64,000 bases of DNA from Psococerastis gibbosa (taxonomy: Eukaryota > Arthropoda > Insecta > Psocodea > Psocidae). The stretch's first letter is position 1. Each line of letters starts with the position of its first letter. The position numbers and the translations under genes are program-made. The notes below the pieces were generated by a model. It saw only the letters and a program-made list of their open reading frames with translations, was not told the DNA's origin and made no database searches. Positions 11,986 to 23,384 of the stretch are shown piece by piece. Location: assembly GCA_963971405.1 (NCBI GenBank), contig OZ020486.1, positions 33,441,419-33,505,418 on the forward strand, written 5' to 3'.

Positions 11986-12932
11986 GCAGACATTACTAAA
12001 ACCACTACCAAACTAAATTTCAACGGGCCTTAGGCCAATAATATGTCAACTGATTGAAACAAAACAAACATGCATGCTCACGGAATTCAAATCAAATCAA
12101 AATTTATTATTAAATCAAACGTATATATTGGAATAAACTTCGTACTAGGCCTACTTTTGTTTCAATTCCTTCAACTACAAAACAGTACAAATACTACTGG
12201 CCAAGGAAAGGCTGGTTGAATTCAACGAGTTCAAATTGAAAACTCATTGGCTAGGGCCTAGGCTCATTATTGTATGTAGCCTATTACAATTATTTGATGA
12301 AACTAGATAAATGTAGCCTACCATTAATCCATATCCTTTTATAGAAGCACAAGCTTCATTAATCCAATAATGCAGGCTTAGACACATTTTTTAGATAGTT
12401 TAATTTACAGTTTACGCAGTTTTGACAATCAGGACAATTTATTTCAATTATATATCGACTTTATTATAGCTTACTGATCATTCAATAATCAATAATAGGG
12501 CTCTATATTATTAGTGCCTTAATCAATAATAAATAAACGACTACAACAGGGATTGCTTTGGGTAGGGACTCCGAATCCTGTTTTACTATTTATTAGAAAA
12601 GATTGAAAGGAAATCTATTGCCACGGGTTTGTTACGCCAATGCCACAGGGGGGTGACATTCCAACGCGATGACGTCATCAGATGGGAATTCCTGATTTTC
12701 CTGGTATTAGTGTTGCCCAAAGACAATTTTTGGGTGAGTTCCTTTGTTGGTAAACAGTAAAGTAGTAAACTATTAAACTTAAAAAAAAAATTTGAAGCAT
12801 TGCATTATTATAGCATAGCAAATTAGTTTTACTAGAGTTCAATTTAGAAGAGATGAGACATTTGTTTTCCGTCAAAATATAATGGAATTTCAGGAGCCAC
12901 CTGACACTGCTCATATGACCAGCCCATATAAT
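11986..12932. other. Intergenic, no gene seen
   Basis: AT-rich stretch continuing from the LINE fragment, whose 3' untranslated tail may extend some distance into it. No gene or further repeat was recognised. Confidence 0.4.
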
Positions 12933-12940
12933 AATAATAT

Positions 12941-12997
12941 CATAGACATAGTAAAACTATTTTTATTATTATTATTATTAGTTTTATTAGCTCCATG
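12941..12997. mobile_element. 57-bp miniature DNA element with 8-bp target duplication
   Basis: It begins CATAGACATAGTAAAACTAT and ends GTTTTATTAGCTCCATG, the same termini as the 515-bp element at 29261-29775. It is flanked on both sides by AATAATAT, although the AT-richness weakens that evidence. The inside is reduced to ATT repeats. Another end pair of the same family is at 13040-13079. Confidence 0.6.
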
Positions 12998-13401
12998 AAT
13001 AATATATAATATAATTATTATTAGAACTTCTTTGCAGCCCATAGACATGATAGACCATAAAACTTTTATTAGCTCCATGGACCAGCCAAGGCCCAAGAGT
13101 TTGTAAAGACGTGGCAGGAAGCTTCAGACAAGAGTAAATGGTTCATCTCTACATTAACTATTAATTTTGCTAAGATAGAAAAACAGCAAAAACAAAACAT
13201 TTGTGATTTGCTGCCAAAATTCATCAGTTCTGTCTTCTGCTGCTTGCTCATTGCTGACATTCCATGTCCATGCTTTATTGCTTTTAGGCCTTTGCTTATA
13301 TTTTGATTTTATTTTATATTATTTTCCCTAATCTGTACGCCCTACACCGTACGGTTGTAAATGCTTCTTTGCTAAGATTTTGACACCTAATTCTATTGAA
13401 A

Positions 13402-16400
13402 ATGGTAAGGAAATGTTTTGAAATTTAGCTTAATAGATGTTGTGAATAGTCTAGCATGCGACTTCCCAAACTTTCTGATATACAGTAGGCAAAAATCATA
13501 TTATATTTTTTAATGTAGGCTTACAGTAATTTACTATTTCTAGAAATTGTTGAGGCTTACTATAAAGATTGTCTTATTGTATTTAATCTTGAGATAATAA
13601 GTTGAATGATAAATTAATGTGCTGATGAAGAAGAAATGAAGTTAAATAAGCGCTTTGCGTTACTAAGCCCTACATCAACAGCTGTATAGTGGACTTCATA
13701 CACGAAGTAATTACTGGCCTAAAACGTCAGGTACCTACCTACCTATCATCATCATTGTTGTTGGCTCTTATCTTATTTCTTTAGAGCTTAGGCACTGAGA
13801 ACTAGCATAAGCCGATGCTAAGCATGATTATTGACCATTTAATTTACTATTACCCATTTTAGCCAAAACAAAAAAAGAAGTTCATCTCAAAAGAAAACGC
13901 AGTAACATTCCACTTGGTGCACAGAAGTCAACAAGATCCTCTAATAACTGATGAAACTGCTCCCCAACGAGTACTGATTCCAACTAAGAAAAAAAATGTT
14001 GAAGATGAACATAAATTTGGTGTATTTTTTGATGATGACTACGACTATCTGCAGCATCTTAAAACGGTCGATGAATGGCAAGGAGACTGGGAGCAGACTG
14101 AACAGAAGCCGAAGTCTAGCAAACCAAAAGTAAGACATGGCATTGCATTTGCATTGCCTAATATTGTGAGAAATTCTGGTTATGTGCCTTTGAACTCCTT
14201 ACTTTATCGTAACCCCGTTCATAAATTCATATAAAGAAAGAAAAACGGAAAACATGGCTAGTACTACCTACCGACATATCATTCCTGTGCTAGAACTAAA
14301 TAGTTTATCAAACGCTGGAGAAGTCGAGTACTCCATTCTCTAGACTAGTATATCCAGTATATATATTTCTATTTTCCAGAAAGTGCAACTGCCTTCATCA
14401 GTTTTCGCATCTCACGTGGAAGAGACAATTGGTCTTCTTAATAAAGCCGCACCTGTTAGTGGGCTGAGGTTAGATCTCGATCCAGACATTGTCGCCGCAA
14501 TGGATGATGACTTTGACTTCGATAATTCAGAAAACGAACTGGAAGATAATTTTATCGAGCTTGCAAACATACAAGGGTATGCGTTTTACGTATTTAACTC
14601 ATGTTTTCTGACTACGTTGTGTCCAAGTGCACAAAGACTCCATCGCTGTTCTGTTGACGTCTGACGAGATACATTGCAGGGCGATGCATTTGCACCAAAA
14701 ATCGCCTTTGTTCATCGAGCCTAATACTAGATTCCAATGTCACTTAGCTATGTTTTGAAATGTTGCTGAAAATTAACAAAACCACTACATTTGAGTTATT
14801 TATCTATCGTACATATTTGTAGAGTAAAGTATTCAAGATCGCCTACGCGTTGATAATGTATCATCATCGGAACTTCCTGTTAATAAGAAGTGAACCACCC
14901 TAAATTTTTATTAACTCCATGTCCATGTTAATTTTAGGCCTTAGCACTTCTCAGTAGAGGGACATTCTACTAAAATTCACCGGTTTTTAATGACGGAAAA
15001 GGTATGCTGATAGCTACAAATATGGCTCCCAACACAGTTGGTAAAGCTACAGAAAGTGAAATCCGAAGGAGCCGTCTTGTTTCGTCCTATTCCTAAGCGT
15101 GGTGCCTTCCTTCCGATTCCACTTTCCATTGCTTTGCCAACAATGGTTGAGTCACTCCAACTGAATTGTTTCTCCTACTGCTTTTGTAAACCACGCAAAA
15201 TCCTTGAAGAGATTTCAATATAATGTTTAGTTTATTTCAAAATCTTCCAGATCGGATTTAGACGAAGAGGGTACTGATTTTGACGAGGACGACGAGGGAT
15301 CCGGCATAAATAGTGAAGCGGATGATGAAGTTGCCAGTCTCCCTGAAGATTTTGGAGAAGTCGAAACAAAATCCAGATTTACAGACTACTCTCTGACTAG
15401 TTCCGTTATTCGCCGAAACGAGCAGCTCACGCTTCTAGATGATCGGTTTGAAAAGGTAGGTACTCCGACAGTCGTAAGTCACGGAAACTAACATACTTCT
15501 TCCATGTGATGAGTAACGAAAAATATGGCCTTTTGCATATTACAATCCAAGGTCCAAACTCTCATGATGATCGCCAATCTTTGCTGGAATAAGCATTTAA
15601 AAAAGTAGAAGATGGGGTTGTGCATGTGCTTAAGATCCCAATTTTATTAATTTCTATGAGCATTTTTATAGATGTTTGAAGCATACGATAACGGTGAAAT
15701 AGGAGCCCTGGACTGTGAACAAATCGAAGGGACGCTGAGCACAAATGACACCCGTCTACTTGAAATGGCTGACAAGTTTGTAATAGAATCTGATGAGCTG
15801 GGCGAGGCCAATGAATTGAAAAATAAGATTCTGAGTTTGGCTACAAGAGCCGACGAACCAGAAGAGTGGGTAGAAGCAGAAGAACCTGTCTCTGATGGCA
15901 AATGGGACTGCGAATCTATTTTGTCTACTTACAGCAATATTTACAACCATCCTAAGAAGATCATTGAGCCCAAGGTACTATATTCTATTCTACTAATTAC
16001 CAGTATATGTTAGGTACTACTTGAGCCGTCCGTGCTGTAAATTTTGTCTGATTAACCAGCCAGAATTTTTGAGAGTTTAAGCAGTGCATAAGGTAAAGCA
16101 TAGGGCATCGTACCACAATGGACAATCCCCTGGATATCTACTTTCCTAACCACAAAGATACCATTTACGATAAATTCAAACGTTGCTGGTGCACATAAGA
16201 CGGAAATTTATAGAAGACGCCCTAAGGGACGACTAACCTAACATACAAAAGAACAACTAAAGAACTAGGTCAGCCACTTTAAACGCACGGCCCCTTTACG
16301 TTTACCTAATTATGAATGATTTGTTCCCCACCCAAATACTTGGTTTCCACGCTTAGGTGGGGGATACAATGACAGAAATTTGTAGAATTGTATTACTGTA

Positions 16401-17397
16401 TACCTCTGTAAATTGTGTAAAAATTTACTTACTCAATGTTCATGAAACATATAAAAAAGGAGAGAGTAAAATTGTACACACAATATAATATTACAACAGT
16501 GGTTCAATGTTAAAGGGATAGATCGTACCCAAACCAAGCTTGTTGTTTTTGAACAAAGGGTTCGTTGGACATACATTGCCTGTTGCGTTAATAGTCATTA
16601 GAGGTCATCGAATAGTTACGGTGGAGCCCGTTGTCAGGAGAAGGGGGCGGTGATTCTTCGGGTGTGGGTGCTACTCCCATCATCAGGCTTAGTCCTGATA
16701 AGGACTGATGGTTTCTGGACGATTGACTCATTGCTCTTATATTTTGCTCTGAATTGAGTAAATCCGACCCCCCTGAAGATTCGAACTATCGCTTTCCCGA
16801 TTGAAATGGAAGCTCTCTAACCATTCATTCACGTCCCTCGCCCTCTTCTAACCATTACCCATGGAAGCTTGTAGTTAGCAAAAAAGTATGGGAGCTTCAT
16901 TTTAACTAATAATAATTATTTATTTGTCCAATTAATTGTCTTTTTTTTAGGCGCGGGACGACTCTTTCGAGTATTTGCGCCGGTCGGTGTGTGTGTGATG
17001 CCATTTATCCATTTATTATTTATTATTGCTAAGCTTTAATTATGTTTTGTTATAGGGACCCAGAAAAATAAAAATCGACCGTTCAGGTATGCCCATTAAC
17101 GAATTGGAAGGTCGAGGTGGCCCCAAACTAACAGCGACAAATTTGGCGGCTTTAAACGGGAACAATGAACACAGTGGGCCCAAGTCTATTATATCAATGG
17201 TCTCAGAACTGTCTCACCGGCCCAATGGTGAGACACCGGAAGAAAGACGGCTACGGAAACAGAACTTACGGGAGTATAGGAGGGAGAGGCGGCTTGAAAA
17301 GAAGGCCAACACGGAAGCGTTTAAGGAGGAAAAGGTACGGCAAGAAAAAGTTATGCTTAATCTTAGAAATAATTTGAGAGGAATTAAAATATTGTGA
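13402..17397 (+). CDS. LTV1: LTV1, ribosome-biogenesis factor for the 40S subunit
   Basis: LTV1 is a conserved factor in late 40S assembly and nuclear export. Exons by splice phase: 13402-13404 (ATG only, followed directly by GTAAGG), 13863-14129, 14380-14576, 15251-15455, 15672-15974 and 17056-17397, stop TGA; 438 codons against about 475 in human. Exon 2 opens PKQKKKF, matching the family start MP-basic, and continues TFHLVHRSQQDPL and FGVFFDDDYDYLQHL. Later family hallmarks are LPSSVFASHVEE, GLLNKAAPVSG, DPDIVAAMDDDFDFD, RRNEQLTLLDDRFEK and WDCESILSTYSNIYNHP, then a basic C-terminal helix (EERRLRKQNLREYRRERR). All junction phases agree. Intron 5 holds part of a dispersed repeat, and a LINE tail lies just after the stop. 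The ATG-only exon is the least certain part. Confidence 0.93.
14577..15250 (+). other. LTV1 intron 3
   Basis: A 674-bp intron between GTATGC and TTCCAG. It contains TTATTAACTCCATG near 14910, resembling the terminus of the element family at 29261-29775. No gene seen inside. Confidence 0.6.
16530..16760 (-). repeat. Dispersed repeat with hammerhead-like core, inverted copy
   Basis: The minus strand of about 16630-16720 matches the plus strand of about 52430-52530, sharing CTGATGATGGGAGTAGC, the following hairpin and flanking CAGTCCT/AGGACT pairs. It lies in LTV1 intron 5. In this copy the bases after the hairpin are GAAG rather than GAAA, so the ribozyme-like core is probably decayed here. 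Confidence 0.6.
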
Positions 17398-17499
17398 TTA
17401 CAATTTTTTTCTACTTAAATTGCACTGGAAATGTTATTCCCGCGTACACTAGTGTATATACGAACATAAGCACATTAATGATGCCGTGACTGGTGACAG

Positions 17500-17972
17500 C
17501 AGATGTAGGACAGCGATGAGAGGGGGCGGTACTGTCACTCAGTCCTCCCCCGAGTGGCATGGGGAGGGTGGTTTGAGTCTCTCAAGTTGTCACGAGGCGT
17601 TGTGAGAGCCTCGCCACGTCTGATATCAGGACATACCAGGGCGAATGTCAATTGTGGACTCTGCCTCTTGCGATCAGTGTGGCCAACCGGAAACGGTGGG
17701 ACACATTTTATGGGACTGCCCACGCATGTGTCTAGCCGCGAGGGATAGACTCACAGTTGCCATTCGTCAAGGTTTGGGGTATACGGATACGGAAGTAAGG
17801 GACATTATAGCGATGGCTCTTGAATTAGGGGTATCATCGGTCCTGCAATGCCTTACAAGGGAGTTAGACGATGTAGTCACGATTTAGGAGTAACCAAGTT
17901 GTGCTGTACTTCGACCTGATATTGGCTTAGCCAAGTGGCCGTAGAAAAAATAAAAAATAATAATAATAAATA
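17500..17972 (+). mobile_element. Non-LTR retrotransposon ORF2 tail with A-rich end
   Basis: Translation in shifting frames gives LSRGVVRASPRLISGHTRA and then CDQCGQPETVGHILWDCPRM, the zinc-knuckle end of a LINE ORF2. The frame closes at 17885-17887 and is followed by a 3' UTR and an (AAT)n tail. It begins about 100 bp after the LTV1 stop, so it may contribute to the LTV1 3' end. Confidence 0.75.
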
Positions 17973-19095
17973 ACTGAATTTTTACTGTAAGAAATAAAAA
18001 TTTCAACCCGAACGCTTTCCAACACTATAGAATTTGATTATGACCGAATGGAAAATGGAGAATTAAGGAACTGAAATATACATAAAATGCTAGAAAATTT
18101 CTGTGTATTGCATTTTCATTAGAGTGCTAGTTAATTTTTAGTTGCACCTAGTGTTTGCGGCAAACCCTGAATAGCTGAGCTTTAGATGGGTTGCCTGAGA
18201 TGCAATGCCCATATCAGGCAGGTATACAGGAAACAAATTATTGCAAAAGCAGTAAAATTGTATATTTAAAAAATAAACAAGATAGACTTCGCCATAAATT
18301 AAGGTTCATGCAGACTAATGAGTCTTTTTGAAAAGGCATTATCAAACAGCGTCAACAATTTTAAAATTATTCATAACAAAACATACTATAATGTAATAAG
18401 TAATTTTCTATTATAACGAGGTTATAAAGTAGCATGTAAGCAACATTTTTGCAAAAAATAAGTTTGTAGGCCAATAACTCAAATGCATTTCTAAAGTATA
18501 AAATATTGGCAAAAGTTAGGCCTAGCTACAATAATGCAATGGTCCTTAGTTTTCATTATTTCAAGGCAACATTATATTTTTTGTAAATAAAACAATTTCA
18601 AGGATAAATGAAGGCCATTAAGGGCAATTCGGAGTACCCTCACTACGCGTATTTTGGGCAAAGTCGATTTTCTGAACATGAGTAGATCGTAGAAATTAAA
18701 TTAAAAAGTAGGGTGAAGGTAAGTTATCAGAGTAGGCAGGTAAAATTCGTATGTGATTCAGTGAAAATTGTTCGTCTGCATATACAGTGGTTGCTATAGG
18801 GGTAAGATTGTCTTAGGTTTTATGTCTTACAGTAAGGGTAAAGCTTCTCAACAATTCGGTACATGACGTGTGGCCTTCACTTACACCAATTGGGCACAGT
18901 TTTAGAGCTCCTTCCTCGAGACTAGGTCAATAATAGTTTTTTTTCAACTCAAATTCAGTCATTGTTAGTGCTCGTAAGAGGTACATATCATACATCAAAA
19001 TGATTGTGGTCACTTATAATTTGAGCGTGATGTCATTCCAGTTTGAATGATGACGGATGGATTGTATACATTTCAGTCGATAGGCAATTTTATGT
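17973..19095. other. Intergenic, no gene seen
   Basis: AT-rich sequence without coding potential or recognised repeats. Confidence 0.4.
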
Positions 19096-19109
19096 TCATC
19101 AACTTGTAT

Positions 19110-19570
19110 CTTCTCTTCTTCTTCTTCCGGCTCTACAGCCCTTGGTGGGCTTTGGCCTGCTCGACAACACTCCTCCATTCTTCTCGGTTTTGCACAACGC
19201 TCCACCATCTGGAGACTCCCAACTCGCGAAGGTCATTCTCTAACTCGTCCTTCCAGCGGTTTCTTGGCCGTCCTGGCAGTCGTCTTCCCGTCATGCTTGC
19301 TTTGTACATTTTTCGTGGCATGCGTTCTTCAGACATCCTTACAACGTGTCCCAGCCACCTTAATCGTTGTGCTTTAATGAACCTTACTATGTCTTCTCCG
19401 TTGAGAGCGGCGTCGATTTCAGCGTTGTGTCTTATACGCCATTCTCCGTACTCGTAAAGGGGTCCATATATCCTCCTTATTATCTTTCTTTCGAGTACAC
19501 GTAGTTTGTTGGCATCGTTTACAGTGAGATTCCAGGTTTCCGATCCGTATGTTGCAACTGGTCTTATAAG
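19110..19570 (-). mobile_element. RTE-type LINE, strongly 5'-truncated, with target duplication
   Basis: The minus strand reads TYGSETWNLTV, WRIRHNAEIDAAL, RFIKAQRLRWLGHVVRM and GRRLPGRPRNRWKDELEND, a standard RTE-clade ORF2 C-terminus, then a short tail rich in GAA. Both flanks carry the same 14 bases, TCATCAACTTGTAT, at 19096-19109 and 19571-19584. This defines a precise retrotransposon insertion of 461 bp. Confidence 0.88.
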
Positions 19571-19584
19571 TCATCAACTTGTAT

Positions 19585-21728
19585 ATTCACAAAAAACATC
19601 TTTTAAGCGAAGAAAAGTTATTTTAAAAAAGGGACGGTGATTTGACCTTGAATTAAGTTAACATCCGCCCAGTCTGATTTTCATAGACATGTAGACTTTT
19701 AGAAAGAGAATGCCACGAGGAACATTTCTGTGAAAAAAAAAATAACAGCGAGTTAGCACCAATTCTGAGGTTTGCCTCTATTTTACTGGACTATACAGGA
19801 AATAATACACAAGTTTCTATTATGGTCGCTTCAGTTGAACCGTGGGTTTTCAGGTTACTTATGAGAAAGTATAATGCTGTGTGATAAACCGAGCGAACGC
19901 TGTTAAGTTAGTAGAAACATAAGCTGGCAGTTTCGCCGTGTTTACATAAGTTATAGAGAGCATTGTTAAGTTGAAAATGATTATATCACTTGAGTTTTAT
20001 ATTAAAATTCATGTGCGCAGTTTATATTTAAGAGATTAGATCAAATCTAGTTTCAATGTGTAAGGCAGAAACGTTTCTAATACATTTTATCTTATTTCGC
20101 TAAGTGAAGTATAGCATATGCTCCGTACAATGTCATGAATTATTTCTTTACTCATACTATCTATGGGTGCCATTATGCTTTTCAGCACAAAGCGCGAAAA
20201 GAAACACTTCATTGTGTCAACTTACTAATAATCACTAATAACATTTTAAATATTAAAATCTCAACAAAATATGCTGGACAGCCAAATAGGTTATTTAGTC
20301 GAATACGAATATTAAATATTGATCCAGAACAAACATTAAAAAAGCTACATAATTCTATCTTAAGGCCGAACTCATTATTGGAAGGCAATATGAAACTAAA
20401 GCACTGGCATACGGTACATAATATGCATAAAAATATCTTAAATTTAGTCATCAGCATTGCAGTTACACGTTACAAACTAAAAACCAGTACAATTTACAGC
20501 TCTCCGTAATATAAATTTTCTCTTCTCATGTTGGAATTGAAAACGACTTTATTGAATAAAAACAAAACAAAAAGGCGAACAATAAGACTATAAAGTCTTC
20601 TTTTCATGCTAACCTTTCGAAGTCTATTTTATAAAAGAGACATGATTTATTTTGTTTTGTTGGTCCTACTTATGAATTAAGTTGTGCGCAAAAATATATT
20701 TTTTTTTCAGTTGTTTCTTTACTGCAATAACATTTTTACATAATGGAAAATTTCTTTTCTGTTAAAAAGGGTTGTCACGGCTAAGGAGAACACATATTTA
20801 TCATGTAGCTAAAATTGCCGAGGCTTAAGAGTGAATCATTACTCGTAACAGTCGTTATACCGTATCGTAAAAATAATATGTAAATGCGGCATTAAGTATA
20901 AAAAATATTAACTGTACTTTTTTGTTAGTGAAACACGGATTGCGGTTTAATATAGAGTTCTGATACAAGAAGTACTATTGCCACCAATAGCTTCTTTTTT
21001 ACGCTTAAAGTGTGAGTCTGTAAATGACGATACGTTTAAAATAAATATTATTGGGTAACAACTAGGCCAATGCCTTTACAATGATAAATGTTATTCTTAA
21101 AGCTAATTAAGCCTGAGGACATTACATATGGCCACAATTATCTAACCTACATCGAAAGTTGTGCATAAAGCATAAGCGTAGCTGTCATTTTGATGCTTTT
21201 ATTGTATATTAAAAATATTGATCAACTTAGATGAAAGTATGATGAGAAGAAAAATTTTCGAATATTCACACAGATACTTAGTAACATTACTAGAACAGTA
21301 AAAGATCGTGAAAACATTGTGGCAAGCTCTAAAAAATAATTTACTTACTTAAATAAACCGGCTAAAAATCTAGCTGCTAACAGAACATTCGGTACCGATG
21401 TAATTTGACATTTTGACTAGTGTAAAAAAACGGGAAATTAATATTCAATAAAAAAACAGGGATATAAAAATTATCACAGGCTGGATCGTGTCGAATTGAA
21501 CGTATTCCTTAACAGCAGACTGGCACCTTTTAAAAATTTTCATCTTGAATTTGACTAGTTACCCTGGCTGGACACCTGACGTTTTAAGTACGGTTAACCG
21601 TAACCTTTTTCAGTATCAGAGTGCTCTTTGATGCAATACAATGCGAACTGGTATAAACCGGTACCGTAATAGTGCCTACTGACTGTAAATTTTATTTGGA
21701 AACGTACAACAGGGACACAGCATTCGTT
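19585..21728. other. Intergenic, no gene seen
   Basis: Long AT-rich stretch. The 124-codon frame at 20135-20509 has lysine/asparagine-rich random composition and no motif, and I do not call it. Confidence 0.45.
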
Positions 21729-22089
21729 ACCCTAAAGTCAGAAGGGCGTAACATAACCAACATTTTTGCCGAAATGTTATGCTATGAGCTATGATCAGAT
21801 TTATTGACCTTGTTTTTCATAAACCGAATAAAATTCAATCTCTAATACTAAGGCAGAAATTTTCGATTAGGAGGGCGTATCTGACTGAAGCAAACTATAC
21901 AGACACAGAAACGCAATTATCTCGAAATATACATAATAGTCTCCTTAGCAACTTGCGTCAACTTGCTGTCACTGATTGTGAAAAAATATACTTTACAAAG
22001 TGAAAAAATATACTTTACAAAGTATATTTTTTCACAATGAGTTATCTCGAAATGTTTTCTTTTATGGCACGCCCTTCAGACTTTAGGGT
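21729..22089. mobile_element. MITE with 21-bp terminal inverted repeats and inner hairpin
   Basis: The left end ACCCTAAAGTCAGAAGGGCG and the complement of the right end differ at one base over 21 bp. Inside is a second palindrome: AAAAAATATACTTTACAAAG occurs twice in tandem (21984-22022), followed by its reverse complement up to about 22038. The target duplication is unclear, so no superfamily is assigned. Confidence 0.8.
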
Positions 22090-22403
22090 GACCTACATAC
22101 TGTAGACTAAACACTGTCCAAAACAGCAAACTTATAATATATAAGTCTTCAGTCTGTTCACCGTACTAAGATATTAAAATATTCACAATTTTTACTATTA
22201 TCTGGAAGGCAATCAGCGTTGCTGACTAGAGAATATTTGCTTAAACTATAAGGCAGGAGGAGCAACAGCCCATAGTGCTATTATACGAACTGTTCAAATT
22301 CAAATTGTGTAACCCAGATTGTCTTCACACATAGTCTACAATAATTTAACAAAATAGAATGATGATGAAGGCAAATGTTTCCAAGGCATTTCCACGACGA
22401 TAA

Positions 22404-22686
22404 GGCGGCTATTCCACCGGCTAATTTGCTTCACTAATTCACTTGTGTTTTGAGATTTTTGTTTGTTTTGTTTTAAGGAGACTATTATGTAGATACTTAA
22501 CTTATTTATTATAAATTAATTTATAATATGGTAGAGACTTATTAATGATGTCTGCTACCATATCATAACTTAATTTATAACAAATAAGTTAAGTATCTCC
22601 ATAATAGTCTCCTTAAAACAAAACAAACAAAAAATCTCAAAACACAAGTGAATTAGTGAAGCAAATTAGCCGGTGGAATAGCCGCC
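22404..22686. mobile_element. Foldback element, family copy 1 (TAA target duplication)
   Basis: The two halves are reverse complements over roughly 130 bases each, meeting near 22545. Ends are GGCGGCTATTCCACCGG and CCGGTGGAATAGCCGCC, flanked by TAA on both sides (22401-22403 and 22687-22689). A 3-bp TAA/TTA duplication is the usual mark of PIF/Harbinger elements. It has no coding capacity. Inner marker: AAGGAGACTATTATGTAGAT. Confidence 0.85.
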
Positions 22687-22780
22687 TAAGTAATAAAACT
22701 TTTTATACAGACATGAATATTGTACATTCTTCCAAATCGGAGTTTAAATAAAATTAGAATGTGCATACACCCGATTATTA

Positions 22781-23061
22781 GGCGGCCGTTCCGCCGGCGA
22801 ATTTACTTGAAAAATTGAATTTGTCATTGACGTTTGTTTTGTTTTGTTTTAAGGAGACTATTTTGAAGATACTTAACTTATCTATTATCAATTAAGTTAT
22901 AATATGGTAGAAACATATTAATGATGTCTGCTACCATATCATAACTTAATTTCTAATACTCCTAGATAAGTTAAGTATCTACATAATAGTCTCCTTAAAA
23001 CCAAACAAACGTCAATGACAAAGTCAATTTTTCAAGTAAATTCGCCGGTGGAATGGCCACC
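22781..23061. mobile_element. Foldback element, family copy 2
   Basis: It shares the inner marker AAGGAGACTATT...GATACTTAACTTA and the TAATGATGTCTGCTACCATAT centre with copy 1, but has different outer arms (GTCATTGACGTTTG and complement). Ends are GGCGGCCGTTCCGCCGG and CCGGTGGAATGGCCACC. It lies only 94 bp from copy 1, just downstream of PEDS1. Confidence 0.82.
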
Positions 23062-23384
23062 GTACCCGATGGTGAATTTACAATATAAAATAATAAAGCA
23101 GAATTCAATTGCACCATTACAAAGCCAAGATGACAGTAAAATAGTGCTCGGTGGCTTGACAACAGTGAAACCCGTCAGATGATGCTGTCCACATTTTTAC
23201 GCATTTGTTTCCAAAATAAAAACTCATACTGAAAGAATTTTACATATAGGCACTGCTAGAAGGATTCAAATATTGTATACGGCCGAGCAGGCAATATTCG
23301 CATACTACCTTCGAATATTACTATATTACTAAACTTATTAATTAAATTAATGAAAGCATCGGAGGAAATGAAAATAAGCATTGG

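Noticed and set aside
20135-20509. 124-codon open frame
   Set aside because: AT-driven composition (Lys, Asn, Ile) without any recognisable pattern; a similar-sized frame lies on the opposite strand.
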